Source of the DNA: Prorocentrum cordatum | Lineage: Eukaryota > Sar > Dinophyceae > Prorocentrales > Prorocentraceae | NCBI GenBank assembly: GCA_963575745.1 | Contig: CAUYUJ010003869.1 | Span: 104,050-168,049, forward strand | Direction: 5' to 3' | DNA length: 64,000 bases | Part shown: piece by piece, positions 43,753-55,560 of the stretch | How the letters are laid out: each line of letters starts with the position of its first letter | Position numbering within the stretch: position 1 is the first letter of the stretch | Translations under genes and position numbers: made by a program | The notes under the pieces: generated by a model | Told to the model about the DNA's origin: nothing | Databases searched by the model: none | Seen by the model: only the letters and a program-made list of their open reading frames with translations

Positions 43753-44101
43753 GATGACGACGATGACGATGATGATGATGATGACGATGGCGATAATGAT
43801 GATGACAATGATGATAGTAATGCTAATGATGGTGATGATGATGACGATGATGATGATACTGATGATTATGATGATGATGACGACGACGATGACGATGACG
43901 ATGCTGATGATGATGATTATGATGATGATACTGATGATGATGATAATGTCGATTATGATGATGATGCTGATGATGTTGATGTTGATGATGCTGAATGCTG
44001 ATGATGATGCTAATGATCATGTTGATGATGATGCTGATGACGATGACTACGATAATGATGATGATGACGATGATGATGATGATGATGATGATGGTGATGC
44101 C

Positions 44102-44162
<61 letters not shown>

Positions 44163-44257
44163 GCGATGGTGATAATGATGGTGACAGTGATGATAGTGAT
44201 GCTAATGATGGTGATGACGATGATGATGATGATGACGATGATGACGATCACGATGAC

Positions 44258-44291
<34 letters not shown>

Positions 44292-44390
44292 CTGATGATG
44301 ATGATGATGATGATGTTGATGCTGCTGATGATGATGATGATGATGATGATGCTGATGATGATACTGATACTGATGATGATGATGGTCGTT
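41725..44390 (+). repeat. (GAT)n microsatellite, 2.7 kb, with internal duplications
   Basis: GAT/GAC/GGT/GCT triplets throughout. Larger units are duplicated inside it. 42175-42700 is repeated at 42710-43165, recognisable by gaggctattgatagtgatat and gacaattatgttggtgttgt. A segment near 43660 recurs near 44005. Asp, Met or Ile-rich frames of up to 370 residues are repeat products. Confidence 0.95.
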
Positions 44391-44534
44391 CTCCGAACTT
44401 TAATCCTGAAGCGTAATGAGAGCCGCCAGATGCGTTCGCCCACAGGCTTTCACCTTCGCCGAGCAGTGGCACCACGTGCCACGAACCCCCCCACCCTCCA
44501 CCTCCTCAAGATCATGATAAAGCAACGCGAGTTG
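44391..44534. other. Short unique spacer
   Basis: No signal. Confidence 0.4.
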
Positions 44535-45600
44535 CGGCAGGAGGAGGAAGGAGGAGTGGACGGAGGAGGGAGGAGGTGGAGGTGGAGGAAGAGGAGAAAG
44601 AGAAGGAGCAGGAGGAGGCGGAAGGGGGGGGAGGAGGAGGAGGAGGAGGGGAGGAGGAGGAGGAGGAGGAGGAGGAGGAGGAAGGAGGAAGGAGGAAGGA
44701 GGAAGGAGGAAGGAGGAAGGGTGGAGGATGAGTAGGAAGGGGGAGGAGGAGGGGCAGGAGGAGGAGGAGGAGGAGAAAGAGGAGGAAGGAGGAAGAGGAG
44801 GAGGAGAAGGAGGAAGAAGGAATGCTTCCTGGCGGTGCACTTCATCCTGAATCTTGACGAGTCCGCCCAGAGGGGGGGGTGGGAACGCGGGTCCCCGGCG
44901 GCCGCGGCAGGTCTACGACGCCCTGAAGACGTTGATCCAGCAGTGCCTTGGCTTGCTGTTGCTCATTTGCTCTTCCTCCTCGGCCTCTTGGTCCATCTCG
45001 TCATTCTAGCCCACCTCGTTCTCCTCATCCTCTTCGTCCTCTCGTGCTCCTCGTCCTCCTGGTCCTTCTCGCTCTCCTGGCCCACCTCGTCCTCATCCTC
45101 CTCGTCCTTCCGCATGCTCCTCGTCCTTCCGATCCTTCTCGTCTTCCTGGTACACCCCGTCGTCCTCTCTTCCTCCGCGTCCTTCTGCTCCAGCTCCTCC
45201 TACTGCTTCTTCTTCTGTTTCTCTTCCGCCTCTCAATGTTAAAATATCACGGATACGAGCGCTTGGATCTCCAGACGCGGCATTCGTCTCTTGTTCCTCT
45301 TTCCCCCCGTTCTAGTCATCTCTTTCCTCCACTCTTTCCCACTGCTGGCATATACCCCAGACGTCAGTAGTGATGCACGCGGTCACCTGCTGTTGTTGCT
45401 GTTGCTGTTGCTGCTGCTGCTCCTCCTCCTCCTGCTCCTCCTCCTCAGCCTCCTCGTTGGCCTCCTCCTCCTCCTCCTCCTCCTCCTCTTCCTCCACTTC
45501 CTCCTATTCCTCCTCTTCCTCCTCCTCCTGCTTCTCCTCCTCATCCTCCTCCTCACTCCTCATCCTTCTCCTCGACGTCCGCCTCTTCCTCCTCAGCATC
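44535..45600. repeat. GGA tract, then CTCGTCC- and TCC-rich tracts
   Basis: 44535-44820 is GGA. 45000-45235 is a degenerate CTCGTCCTC repeat. 45390-45600 contains TGCTGT and TCC units. 44835-45000 and 45240-45390 are short unique pieces with no gene. Confidence 0.8.
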
Positions 45601-45940
45601 AGCATCATCACCACCACCATCAGCAGCATCATCATCACCATCATCATCACCACCATCACCATCATCACCATCGACATCATCATCATCATCATCATCATCA
45701 GCAGCAGCATCAGCATCAGCATCATCATCATCATCATCATCGTCATCATCATCATCAGCATCATCATCTTCAGCATCAACATCATCATCGTCATCATCGT
45801 GATAATCTCGACATCATCATCAGCATCATCAACATCACCGTCATAATCATCAGCAGCATCAGCAGCATCGTCATCAGCATCATCAGCATCATCATCATCA
45901 TCAGCAGCAGCAGCATCATCATCATCCCGCCTCCTCCTCC
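45601..45940 (+). repeat. (CAT)n microsatellite
   Basis: Reverse complement of the GAT family, about 340 bp, followed by a short TCC run to 45955. Confidence 0.95.
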
Positions 45941-45955
45941 TCCTCCTCCTCCTTT

Positions 45956-46393
45956 ACCTTCGGCCCTCCCCCCTCCCCTCCCGCTCTGGCAGGTACAGTC
46001 ACCACGCGAACCAGTTCTCCATGGACCCCGCGGGGGGGGGCCGCGTGCTCGCGAGAGCTGCCGCGGCGGCCGCGCGCGCCGCATCTCATACCTTGCCCTC
46101 GCGCGCCGCCGCGCCGCAGCTGCTGCTGTCGATCCGAAGTCGCAGCAGGCCCCGGCCGTCTCGCGGCAGGGTTATGCAGGTGGAGTGCAGGCGGTCGTCC
46201 AGACGGCTCGTGGGGTCCGTGCCCTCGGGAAGACCCACGACGCGGAAGGCTGACGACGGCAAGGCAATCAAAATGGGCGGAGGGCCAGAGAGAGCTTCTC
46301 AGAAGGCTGGAGGTCAGAGGAGGAAAAGGTACCGATACTGCTACCTTGCCTCGATCCGAAGCCGCAGGAATGGCCTTTGAGAAGCCGAAGTTC
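45956..46393. other. GC-rich unique DNA with part of foldback A
   Basis: No supported gene. 46313-46353 is a partial left end of family A, 78 bp upstream of the full copy. Confidence 0.5.
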
Positions 46394-46558
46394 AGAGCAG
46401 GAAAAGGTACCGATACTGCTACCCTTCCCTCGTTTTCCCCTTCTTGGACCTCCTGGGAGGCCCTCGTCGCTACCGTTAGACTCGCCTCGAAATTTTGGTC
46501 AGAACACACCCCGGAAGAGGTTCGGAGAGTAGCGGTATTGTTTTTTTGGTTTCTCCAG
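46394..46558. mobile_element. MITE-like foldback, family A copy 2
   Basis: Aligns along its whole length with 23954-24120, at roughly 75% by eye. Shared blocks include ggaaaaggtacc, cctcgaaatt and gtagcggta. Confidence 0.65.
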
Positions 46559-46773
46559 AAACCGCAGAGAGTTTCTCAAAAGGCTGGAGGGTCTCTGAGA
46601 AGCCTTGTCGTCGCCCTCGTCGTCGTCGTCTTTCTCGTCGTCCTCGCGTCCGTCGTCGTCCTCCCCGTCTTCCCCGTTGTTGCCCTCCTCTTCGTCCTCG
46701 CCGCCCTCGCGATCGCCGCCCCCGCGGCGGCCGCTTTGGCGACCGCCTTCTGTTGAAGAGGAAAAATTCGGGC

Positions 46774-46936
46774 ATAAACATTAACTTTTGGAGCTCCTCG
46801 TGGATTTCTTGGATCTGTGCTGGGGCCGCCCTGGCGGCGCTTCCGGCGCCGTCCTTGGCGCGCTCCGCGAGACCGGGAGGGGGCTGCAGCGCAGATCCAA
46901 GAAGTCCGCGCGGACCTCCAACAGTTTATGTTTATG
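46774..46936. mobile_element. MITE-like foldback, family C
   Basis: 50-bp inverted ends (46774-46823 and 46887-46936), including ttcttggatctg and its complement, around a 60-bp GC-rich centre. A truncated relative at 51138-51242 keeps the centre and right arm. Confidence 0.75.
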
Positions 46937-48707
46937 GCGTTGTTCGTTTCTCTAGTCTAATGCCTTGGCGCCCTGGGAACGCTCTCGGCGAGGCGCGGTT
47001 GCTGGAAAGCACCCCGGGGCTGGAACCCCCCCGAGAACCGTCGCCGGTCCCGAGGCGGGAGCTTCACCGTTCGGCGCGCCGCCGACGGGAAGGTCCGGGC
47101 ACACTCGGGGCTGGTTCCTCCGTGGCCTTGCTTGTGCTCCTCCTCCTCTCCTCCTCCTCCTCATCATCCTCCTCCTCCTCCTATTTCTCCTATTCCTCCT
47201 ATTCCTCCTATTCCTCCTATTCCTCCTCCTCCGCCTCCTCCTCGGATTCCTTCGAGAGTAGAGCTCCCGCACGAGCGCCTGGAGTCGGCGGCGAAATCCG
47301 AACCCTGTCCTCGCCGATCAACGATTCAGGCAGCTCGATGGGCGACGTGGGCAGGTTTCGGAATTCGTCGAGCACGTGGCGAAGTCCGAAGCTTACCCCC
47401 GCCTCCCATAGATTCGGGAGAATCCATGGTTGGTGGGGGCAGGGTTGAGACGGCGCCTCCTAGTCGTGCCCCTCCTCATCCGGCTTTTCCCGCTTCGGGC
47501 GGAGGCGGCGTTGCCACCCTGGGTTTCGTCAGCCTCCCCACTCCTTTTTTTCATCATATGCATTCTCCTCCTCCTGCTCCTCCTGCTCCTGCTCGAACGG
47601 GAGGTATCCTATATTTCGCTGGGTGCAGGAAGGGTTTTCCGCCTCCATTTTGGGAATCGCTTTCCGCGCCCGCTTCAATCGCGCCTTATACTATCAAACC
47701 GCCTTGTTGTGCGTATTGAAAAGTACCACATTCCCTACTGATCCTTTTTTCCCCAAGTAGGTTTGCCTCTACTTTTCCCGTTCCTTGGAGGTTCCTCGGG
47801 TTCTTCGGTCAACGCAAAGCACTGCCAAACAATGCCAAGCACTGCGCCCATGCAATAGGAAACTTTCGCCTCAGTGGGGTCGGTAGCGAAGCTTCGACTC
47901 CGTGGTCCACCACTGACGCCATGGCCCGCGTGGTTTCATCATCCCGCCATGCGTCGACCGCGCCGGCAGCCCACTCTCACTGCCATATTGAGATTCAACA
48001 AATTCAGCATTTTCACGGGCCTCGTTTGCGAGCTCTTCGAGTTCACCGCCTTGGACATTCCAGCCCGTCCAAGGGCTGGGTCGCTTTCGCGTTGATCTGC
48101 CAGTCTTTCGCGACGGGGGCGCCACGTTCGCACACCTCCGAGAACATCAGCTCCACAGGCCGCGCCTCCCCGCCACCCCTCTCGGCGCGCGCTCCCGGGC
48201 TTGACCAGACTTTGTTTGAAGAGTTCGCGGACCCAACGCCATCATTGCACTGGCATGTGGGTGTGGCCTCCGAACGCAGACAGTTGATTGGCATAACGTT
48301 CGCGTCTACGGTGTTGGCGAAGGATCTCGAGCTCCCTGTGACTGTGTTGCAGGAGCCCTGGGAGAAAGTGGCGACGGACACGACGCCTCCAATGCATCCC
48401 CTTGTGGGTGTCGCCGGAAGTGTTGTGACAAAGTTGATCGATGCGACGTAGTCATGGTCTGCTCTGGCGCAGCGTTCCGAGCTGTTGGTGACCACGTTGC
48501 CAGAGCCAGGGAATAATCAGGCAGTGAAGAGCGAGAAGATGTCTAAAAGGTCTGGCAGCCATGCGATCAGCACCTTGGGGACCTTTCCGTATTGCTCACG
48601 CACCCCCTGCTACCTGGCAGACCTGGGTCCCGATTCGTCATCTCCCTGCATATCACGCAGCTGGTGGTGCTCAGTATCGTGACACCTGACGCACGACGAG
48701 CATTCCC
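46937..48707. other. Unique DNA with a (TCC/TATTCC)n patch, no gene recognised
   Basis: 47130-47250 is a TCCTCC and CTCCTATTC repeat. Frames of 100-195 residues occur on both strands (for example 47921-48451) but have no motif. The region upstream of the gag copy does not match the LTR of element 2. Confidence 0.4.
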
Positions 48708-50209
48708 ATGATTATGTTGCAGGATGATCCGGGCGCCGATCGCGCCGCGACCGCACGACGGAAGAACGCGCCCAATACGCTGACGAGGAAGAGCATGCCC
48801 AGGACATGCCCACGGTGGCTCCGAGGCAGCCTGCCCGAGCGTCGCCGCGGGCGGGTTCCAGGACCCCAGCCTTTCATCAACTCATGGAGGGGAGCCCACC
48901 CTGGAAGGAAGGCCATCGGAGTGGACATGCCACCAGTTGCTTCGCTTGCGTGGACGCTGGCGGCGGTGGGGGCGCCTCGCTGGCGCGGCGCCCCTGGGGC
49001 CCGAGCAGCAAGCTCGCGTGCGTTTCCAACGTTGGGCGCGGGGGGTCATGATATGGGCGGCGGCTGCGCCTCGCTTCGCCTCGCCGGCACGGCGCGCGAG
49101 CGCGCGGGCGAGTGGCCGCCGGCTGTCCTGTTCCAGGGAGATCATGCCAGCGGCGCCTCAGCGCCGCCCGCGACCTGCCCAGCGCGCAGCCTGGCCGCTC
49201 GGCGGGGCCAGCTCGGCGAGGAGGGCCGCGCCGAGGCGGCATCGGCCCTGAGTTTGAACCGATTGCCGCGAGAGCGCATCGACAACGTCTTCGTCAGGTT
49301 CGACATCCTCCGCGACTGGGCGCAGCAGGCGGGTCAACAAATGGTCGGCCACGCGGGGCCCAGCTACCTCTTGCTCCGCGCGGCGGGCGCGGCGAACATC
49401 CAACTCTCCGTGATCCTGCAGCGCTGCAGCGCGGGCTACCCCGCGAGCGCTCAGCAGCCTTCGCGCAAGACCAGCCGGCTGCGACGGCGTGGGCGCGTGG
49501 TCGAGGGCTCGCTGGGCAACCTCGCCTCGGCCGCTCACTCGACCCAGCGCCGCGCGTTCTTCGCGGGCGCGCCCGCGCGAGATCAGGCTCAGAGCGCCTG
49601 CGGCGCAACGGCCGGATCGAGCTGGGGCGGCGCGGGCCCCGCTGCCCTGGGGGCGGCGCCGAGCCCGCCCGCAGCGCCAGCCGCCGCTGCCCCGGGCAGG
49701 GCAGCCCCAGCACAGGCAGCGTTTCCCGCAGCAGGTGTCGAATCAGGCACCGACTCCGACGCCGTCGGCTCATTCGGCGGAGAGACTGCCGCCGACGATT
49801 CCGAGCTGCGCGACGTTCCAGTGGAACATCGCGGCGCACATCTTTTGAGCTCACGAACGCGCCGAGCCACGACGGCGCAGCCGCAGCGACCGCGCGACCG
49901 CTCGCCGCGCGCGGAGGGCCATCGAACGCAGGGGCACAGGCCGCGGCAGAGGCTGCAGCGCCTTCTTGGCTGACGTGTCCGAGAATGACCTCAGGGGGGC
50001 TCTCGCTGGTTTTCGGGGGGGCAAGGGCAAGGGGCGAGGGGGAAGGGGCGCTCGGGGCCGTCGGCGCGGGCTCAGGCCGCCGAGGCGACCAACTGGGCCC
50101 TGACGGCGCGCGTCGGAAGTGCCGCGAGTGCGACTCCGAGGAGCGCCTCGCACGCGACTGCCGCCGGCGCCGTCGGCAGGCGCGCGCTCTCTACCTCGCT
50201 GAGCGGTGA
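48708..50209 (+). pseudogene. Third related fragment: gag-like gene with zinc knuckle
   Basis: One frame (48708-49973) is open for 421 residues and matches the gag of element 2 at AGEWPPAVL, RRGQL and NRLPRERIDN, plus a later GNLASAA segment. The N-terminal WGPEQQ and FQRWAR blocks sit in a neighbouring frame. The knuckle lies in the frame ending at 50209: CRECDSEERLARDC (50120-50161). This is C-x2-C-x4-R-x4-C, so the zinc-ligand His has become Arg (CGC). Protease and the rest of pol are absent. Either a truncated copy or a gag-only derivative. Confidence 0.7.
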
Positions 50210-51330
50210 CAGGAGTGCTCCTTCCCCTGCCGCCTGCGCCGTAAAATGCTTTTTTGGGGTTGGCGCGGCGGGGGGCCCAAAGTCGCCCTGGGGGAACGGG
50301 TGGAGGCTGTCCGACGCTCTCGGGACTTGCTGAAAGTTGTTTGGCATGTTCCGCCTCTTCTGTTTAGGATGTTAGCCAATGTGCGGACGTCCACCTTGGC
50401 GCGACGACGTCGCGCCAGGTGCCCGTGGGGGGAGTCATTACTGACGCCTCCTTCGCCCATTTATACAGCCACCCTTTTCACCTTGCAGGGTGTTGGTAGG
50501 GCATGGATCATGCGGCGGGGCTGTCTCAACAGCTGCGCATAGCTACTCAAGCAAAAGCAAGCGCGCCGGCCGGCCGGCCGGGCCTGCCATGCGCGCGCAC
50601 AGATACATCATGTTTTGCTTAGAGCAGTTCCGCTGATTGCCATGTACTCACCAGTTCGTAGTGGGAGGCTAGCTTCTCGTGAGCTACTAGAAGAAGAAGA
50701 TCCACAAGCATAACAACCTATCAATACCAAAACACGTTTGCCTAATATGACGATAGACAGGCAAAACACTGATAGGCTCATGTGGGAAGTTTTTCTTGGT
50801 GGAGGTTTGAGTATTTCGGGTGTTTTCGTCTGGTCCTCGGCGCTTCTCCAGCCTCGGGATGCGATCAGCAGGTGCAACTCGCCGCGAGCGAACCGGGAGT
50901 CCAGATCGTCCCGACAGGCCGCTGGAGGCCCGAGTTGCGGCCCGAAACCATTTGGATCGGGGGCAACGTCAGGGGGGGGATAAGCTTTGGGGAGGATGAT
51001 ACATCGACCCCCAATCGTCCACTGATCGTCGGTAGGGGCTCGATAGCCCACCCCGTCCAGGAACGTGCGGTTTCTATCGGCGATGTATCGCCGATTCCAG
51101 GTCGATGTTTCCTCCCCTGTGCCAGTCCCCGTATCGTTGCTGGGCCCCCCTTGGCGCCGCCTCTGGCGCGTCCCGCGCGCCGGTGGAAAGGTGTCCAGCG
51201 CCGGTCCAAGAAATCCGCGCGGGCCATCCAAAGTTGATGCTCGTGAATTCTTGTTCATCCTCTAGATCTGAGGGGGCGGGGGGTGGGGAGCGCAAAGAGG
51301 GGGGTCGAGGAGGAGCGAGAAAGAACAATG
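50210..51330. other. Unique DNA, no gene recognised; partial family C foldback
   Basis: 50240-50300 weakly resembles the 3' untranslated part of element 2 (about 14845-14900), as expected downstream of a gag-only copy. A minus-strand frame of 216 residues (51258-50608) has no motif. 51138-51242 is the truncated family C copy. Confidence 0.4.
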
Positions 51331-51541
51331 ACGACGGCGACGATGACGATCATGATGGTGGTGGTGATGACGATGGTGGTGGTGATGCTGATGATAGTTA
51401 TGGTGGTGATGGTGATGGTGGTAATGGTGATGGTGATGATGATGACGAGTGACGACGATGATCATGATGATGACGATGGCACTAAAGATGTCGATGACGA
51501 TGATTACTGTGTTGATGATGATGGTGGTTACGGTGGTGTTG

Positions 51542-51587
<46 letters not shown>

Positions 51588-51940
51588 GGGTTAGGATGAG
51601 GATGAGGATGAGGATGAGGATGAGGATGAGGGAGATGATGCTGATAACGATGATGATGTTGATGATGATGATGATGACGATGGAGATGATTATGATGATG
51701 ATGCTGGTGATGGTGATGACGAAGAAGATGACGAAAGCAGATGACGATGATGATGATGAGGAACATGATGGTGCTGCTGATTATGATACTGATGATGATG
51801 CTAATAATGATAAGGATGATGATAATCGTGATTGTGATGATGACGATGATGATGGTGATGATTATGATGATGGTGATGGTGATGGTGGCGATGGTGATGA
51901 TGATGGTTATGCTGCTGATGATGGTGATGATGATGATAAC

Positions 51941-52000
<60 letters not shown>

Positions 52001-52001
52001 A

Positions 52002-52046
<45 letters not shown>

Positions 52047-52125
52047 GTGATTATGATGATGATGGTGGTGGTGATGATGCTGATGATGATGCTGATGGGG
52101 ATGGTGATGGTGATGGTAATGGTGA
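51331..52125 (+). repeat. (GAT)n microsatellite
   Basis: GAT/GGT/GAC triplets. 51950-52045 is almost pure (GAT)n. Confidence 0.95.
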
Positions 52126-52611
52126 TGTGTTCAAACGTACGGCTAAAAGCTCGATCATCCAAGCAATCGTGACAATAGAGGGAGCATCGCCTTCCTGCCC
52201 GGGCCAGGAGCTGATAGACGACGCGCGCGTGCCCATATTGCGCGTCCTGTTCGGCACCGGAGGCCCCAGGGCCGGGCCGCGTCCGCGGCGTGGTCTTCCT
52301 CTGGGCAGGTTGGGGGCAGGAGCAGCAGCACCAGGCCGAGTGAGGAGGAGGGAGCAGCAACGGCAGCAGCAGCAGCACCAGTTCGAAGGAAGAGGATGAA
52401 GGAGGAGGAAGACAGAGGACGGAGGACAAGAACTGAGGAGGAGGAGGAGGAGGAGGAGGAGGAGGAGGAGAATAAGGGGGTGGAGGAGGAGGAGGAAGAG
52501 AAAGAGGAGGAGGAGGAGGAGGAGAACGGAGGAGAACGAAAGAGGAGGAGGAGGAGGAAGAGGAAGAGGAAGCGGAAGAGGAGGAGGAGGAGGAGGAGAG
52601 AAAGAGGAGGA
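52126..52611. repeat. Unique spacer then GGA/GCA tract
   Basis: 52126-52330 is unique with no gene. 52330-52611 is purine/GCA microsatellite. Confidence 0.75.
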
Positions 52612-52687
52612 GGACCATTGTAAGCCCAAGAGTCATCAACGATGTTGGAATAGACCCTCCCTCCAAGCTCCCTCTTCATAGGCCCCT
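52612..52687. repeat. Dispersed 76-bp repeat B, copy 2
   Basis: Same length and order as 28411-28486. Flanked by GGA tracts on both sides as in copy 1. Confidence 0.8.
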
Positions 52688-53160
52688 GTAATGAGAATGG
52701 AGGAGGAGGAAGAGGAAGAGGATGAAGAGGAGGAGGAGTACGACGAGGAGGAGAAGCAGGAGGAGGAGGAGGGAGAAGAACAAGACGAACAAACATAATA
52801 ATACTACTACTAATAATAATAATAGTAGTAATACGAATACTAATAATAATAATAATAATAATAATACGAATAATAATAATAATATTAGCAATAAGTTGAA
52901 GAAGAAGACCAAGACGAATCAAAATAATAATACCAAGCAGAAAACGAAAATAATGATAAGAAGAAAACAACAGAGAAAGATAATAAGAAGAGGATGAGGA
53001 GAAGGGGGGGACGGAGGATGGAGGGCGGAAGAGGAGGAGGAGGAGGAGGAGGACAGTCGAGTAAGAGGAGAGGAGGAGGAGGAGGAGGAGGAGGAGGGGG
53101 TGGAGGGGGTGGAGGAGGGGGGGGAGGAGGAGAAGGAGGAGGAGTAGGAGGAGGAGGAAT
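52688..53160 (+). repeat. GGA tract with a (TAA/TAG)n patch
   Basis: GGA before and after an AT-rich triplet patch at 52795-52960 (TAA, ACT, GAA units). Confidence 0.9.
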
Positions 53161-54380
53161 GACTGACTGACTGAAGACTCGCAAAATGTGTCAAGCATCC
53201 AACCACACTTATACAGCGATGGGATCACTCATCTACTTCACTTGGCGACCATTACTTCACAAAGCAGTCATCAGTGGCTACTTGCAGCGATGCTTGTTAC
53301 GCGAGTGGGCACGATCATATACGTCCAGCCGAGACCTGATGCTACAACAATAGGTCATACCCATACTATCCACACGTACCTTGAGGAGTTGTGAGGAGTA
53401 TAAACCCTACCTGCGCCGCTGCGACAACGGAATGCTCTCGCGTCCGCACGGGCTACTAAGGGGGCCATGCCACAATTGATCACACGCCGGGTGGTAAATG
53501 GGGCTGACGCGCTACTCGCTCACACGCCTGGTGCTGGGGACGCATGACAATGGGCAATAGCTACCTCTTCACGCGTCTACCAAACTATGGGTCATGACAT
53601 AGTGTCATAAATACCCTGTCGGTTGTCAGTTGTATGAATCATACCATCGCGGTTCCAAGCAAAGACCCTACATTGATTGTCCGAGAACGCCAACAATCAG
53701 AGCACAGGCCGACTTTTCAGTACTATGCTTTTCTTCTCCCAGTTGTTGCGCAAACCGTGGGACAGTTTGGCTGAAATACGGCAGAGCATCCCACGCAGCT
53801 GTGCTGCGTACAGCACAGTCCAGCACTGTCTTACGCAGCACAGTCCCACGCAGCACTGTCCTACGCAGCGCTGTCTGATATAGCACCGCAACTACTACGG
53901 TGCGAGTTCTCCGACAACATGCAGCCTCATGCCCTGCATGGGAGCCCTGCGGAGCATACTTAGGGGAGAGACATCAGCTACTGGCAGCCAGGCACAAGCA
54001 TCCTACAGTCAGACGCGGTTACAAAGGAGGTCACAACGAGACTAGCTACATACATTTCTGGATGCTGCAGATACAGCATCAGCTACGGAATCGATTAAGT
54101 ATCCTTACCAGACCTCCCATCCGTAACCGCCAGGCTCAAACAGCGTTATTTCCCATGCTTGCTTTCGCCTGCCTCATTGGCACCGTGCTACCAGAGATAG
54201 CCCCATGCAGCCCTGCAACTAAGGATTCCTTTGCGGCACGCGTCGGTCAATGGGCTACAGCTACAATATTCGCCTACATCCCATCGATAGGCACACACAC
54301 ATGACGTACCCTCTCAAATTGGACGACCAGATCACGAAGGAAAGGCAGCCACTAATCGAGTCACAGTACAGAAAACTCTA
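53161..54380. other. Unique DNA, short cagcac repeats, no gene recognised
   Basis: 53800-53876 repeats a unit like acgcagcactgtcc five times. The rest has no supported gene. Confidence 0.4.
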
Positions 54381-54845
54381 AACAGTGCGCCGACGGAAGC
54401 ACCGACGATTCACCACCACTACTCAAGACCCGCAGCAAATCACAACGACAGGATCTACTTCGCACAGCCACGCCCGCTGACTACGACCCCGACAACGCAC
54501 AATCACTGCGCGAACAGGTCGAGATAGACAAACAGGACATGATCATGGACGACAGAATCGACGAGTACTACCTCTACATATCGCGATACCTGGGCAACGA
54601 ATACATGCAAGTGCCCACCAAGAGAGGCTGGGCGAAGGCCAAGAAGGGTGACGCGCATTGCGATACCATACCTACCTGACATCAGCAGGGACTACTTCTT
54701 CCTTCTTTAAGAAAGGTTACGCACTGCTCTCAGCGGCTGGAAATAATACGGCCCCCACACCAACGTCGAGATAGATGGCCACAACGGCCCGCGCAGCTGG
54801 CATTCTACAGGAAAGCCAACTACCGACCAGACAACAAGCCGTTCA
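54380..54845 (+). pseudogene. Coding-like fragment of unknown function
   Basis: A plus frame open to about 54679 reads TPADYDPDNAQSL and IDEYYLYISRYLGNEYMQVP, with strong codon-like composition. It breaks by frameshift before the methyltransferase-like frame. It may be the upstream part of the same retroelement-derived gene. Confidence 0.35.
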
Positions 54846-55560
54846 ATGATGAGGAGGACCCCCCACGCCATGCAAGAAGAGCCCAGCTCATCTTTGCCTC
54901 GCGGCTGCCGCGAGCACCCCGTCACCCCGCGCCCGCGCCAGTCGCGGCCCTGCGCCCCGCCAATCGCGCCACGCACTTCGGCGGCAATCCAACGTGCATT
55001 CACCCGCAGCCACCCGTGGTCTTACCGCGCCCGCGAGGGAGACAGCCCGGGCGTTCGGCCCAACGCCATTGGAGGGTCCCGGATGCCACCGGATGCGCGC
55101 GGGGTAGGATCACGGATCGCAGCAGGTGGTGCATTTTTTCTAGCAGCCTTGAAGCTCATGAGAACCTTTGTCCGCGCTAGGGCCCCTTTCGTGCTCGAGC
55201 ATCCGATCAGCAGTATAATGCGGCATGCGCCACAGTTGAAACACTTGATGACAGTAGGCAGTATGCACGTCCGTGTTTGTGATCAGTGTCAGTTCGGAGT
55301 CCGTTGGAGGAAACGCACCAAGCTGTTGTTTTTCGGTGTCGACCCTCAGGATACCCTAGAGCTGGAGAGGCGCTGACGCAGTTTTGGAGGGATTTGCTCG
55401 GTCTCGGGGAAACCGCGCGTCGTCCTCGAGGGCAAGGCCCCGCCCGGTGCCACGCGGGCATCCCTCGCAGCCTCCTTCCCGCCGAAATTAGCAGATTGCA
55501 TGGTAAACTGTCTGCTCAGCCGCCACAGGGGCTTAGAAGCGGCTAATTTGTTTGGCCCTC
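54846..55560 (+). pseudogene. Methyltransferase-like pseudogene, C-terminal half
   Basis: The frame runs from 54846 to a TGA at 55374-55376 and stays open in the same phase to 55716. Before the stop it reads APFVLEHPISSIMRHAP, then VRVCDQCQFGVRWRKRTKLL. E-H-P in place of the E-N-P of cytosine-5 methylases, followed by the D-x-C-Q-F/Y-G...WRKRT segment, suggests the C-terminal half of such a domain. After the stop, GGICSVSGKPRVVLEGKAPP fits the same module. SAM-binding motif I is not visible. It resembles the modules in the retroelements at 9.6 kb and 33 kb, so it is probably retroelement-derived. Confidence 0.5.

Noticed and set aside
41734-44735. Frames of up to 370 residues in the 2.7-kb GAT tract
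   Set aside because: Pure repeat translation. Length comes from the absence of stops in GAT-type triplets.
47921-48451. 176-residue plus-strand frame as a host gene
   Set aside because: An overlapping minus-strand frame of similar length exists. No domain or repeat pattern supports either.
50608-51258. 216-residue minus-strand frame as a gene
   Set aside because: It runs into the truncated family C foldback, includes a Ser run and has no motif.
54300-54680. N-terminal domain of a tyrosine recombinase
   Set aside because: The IDEYYLYISRYLGNEY helix pattern was suggestive, but no catalytic residues follow. Kept only as an unknown coding-like fragment.
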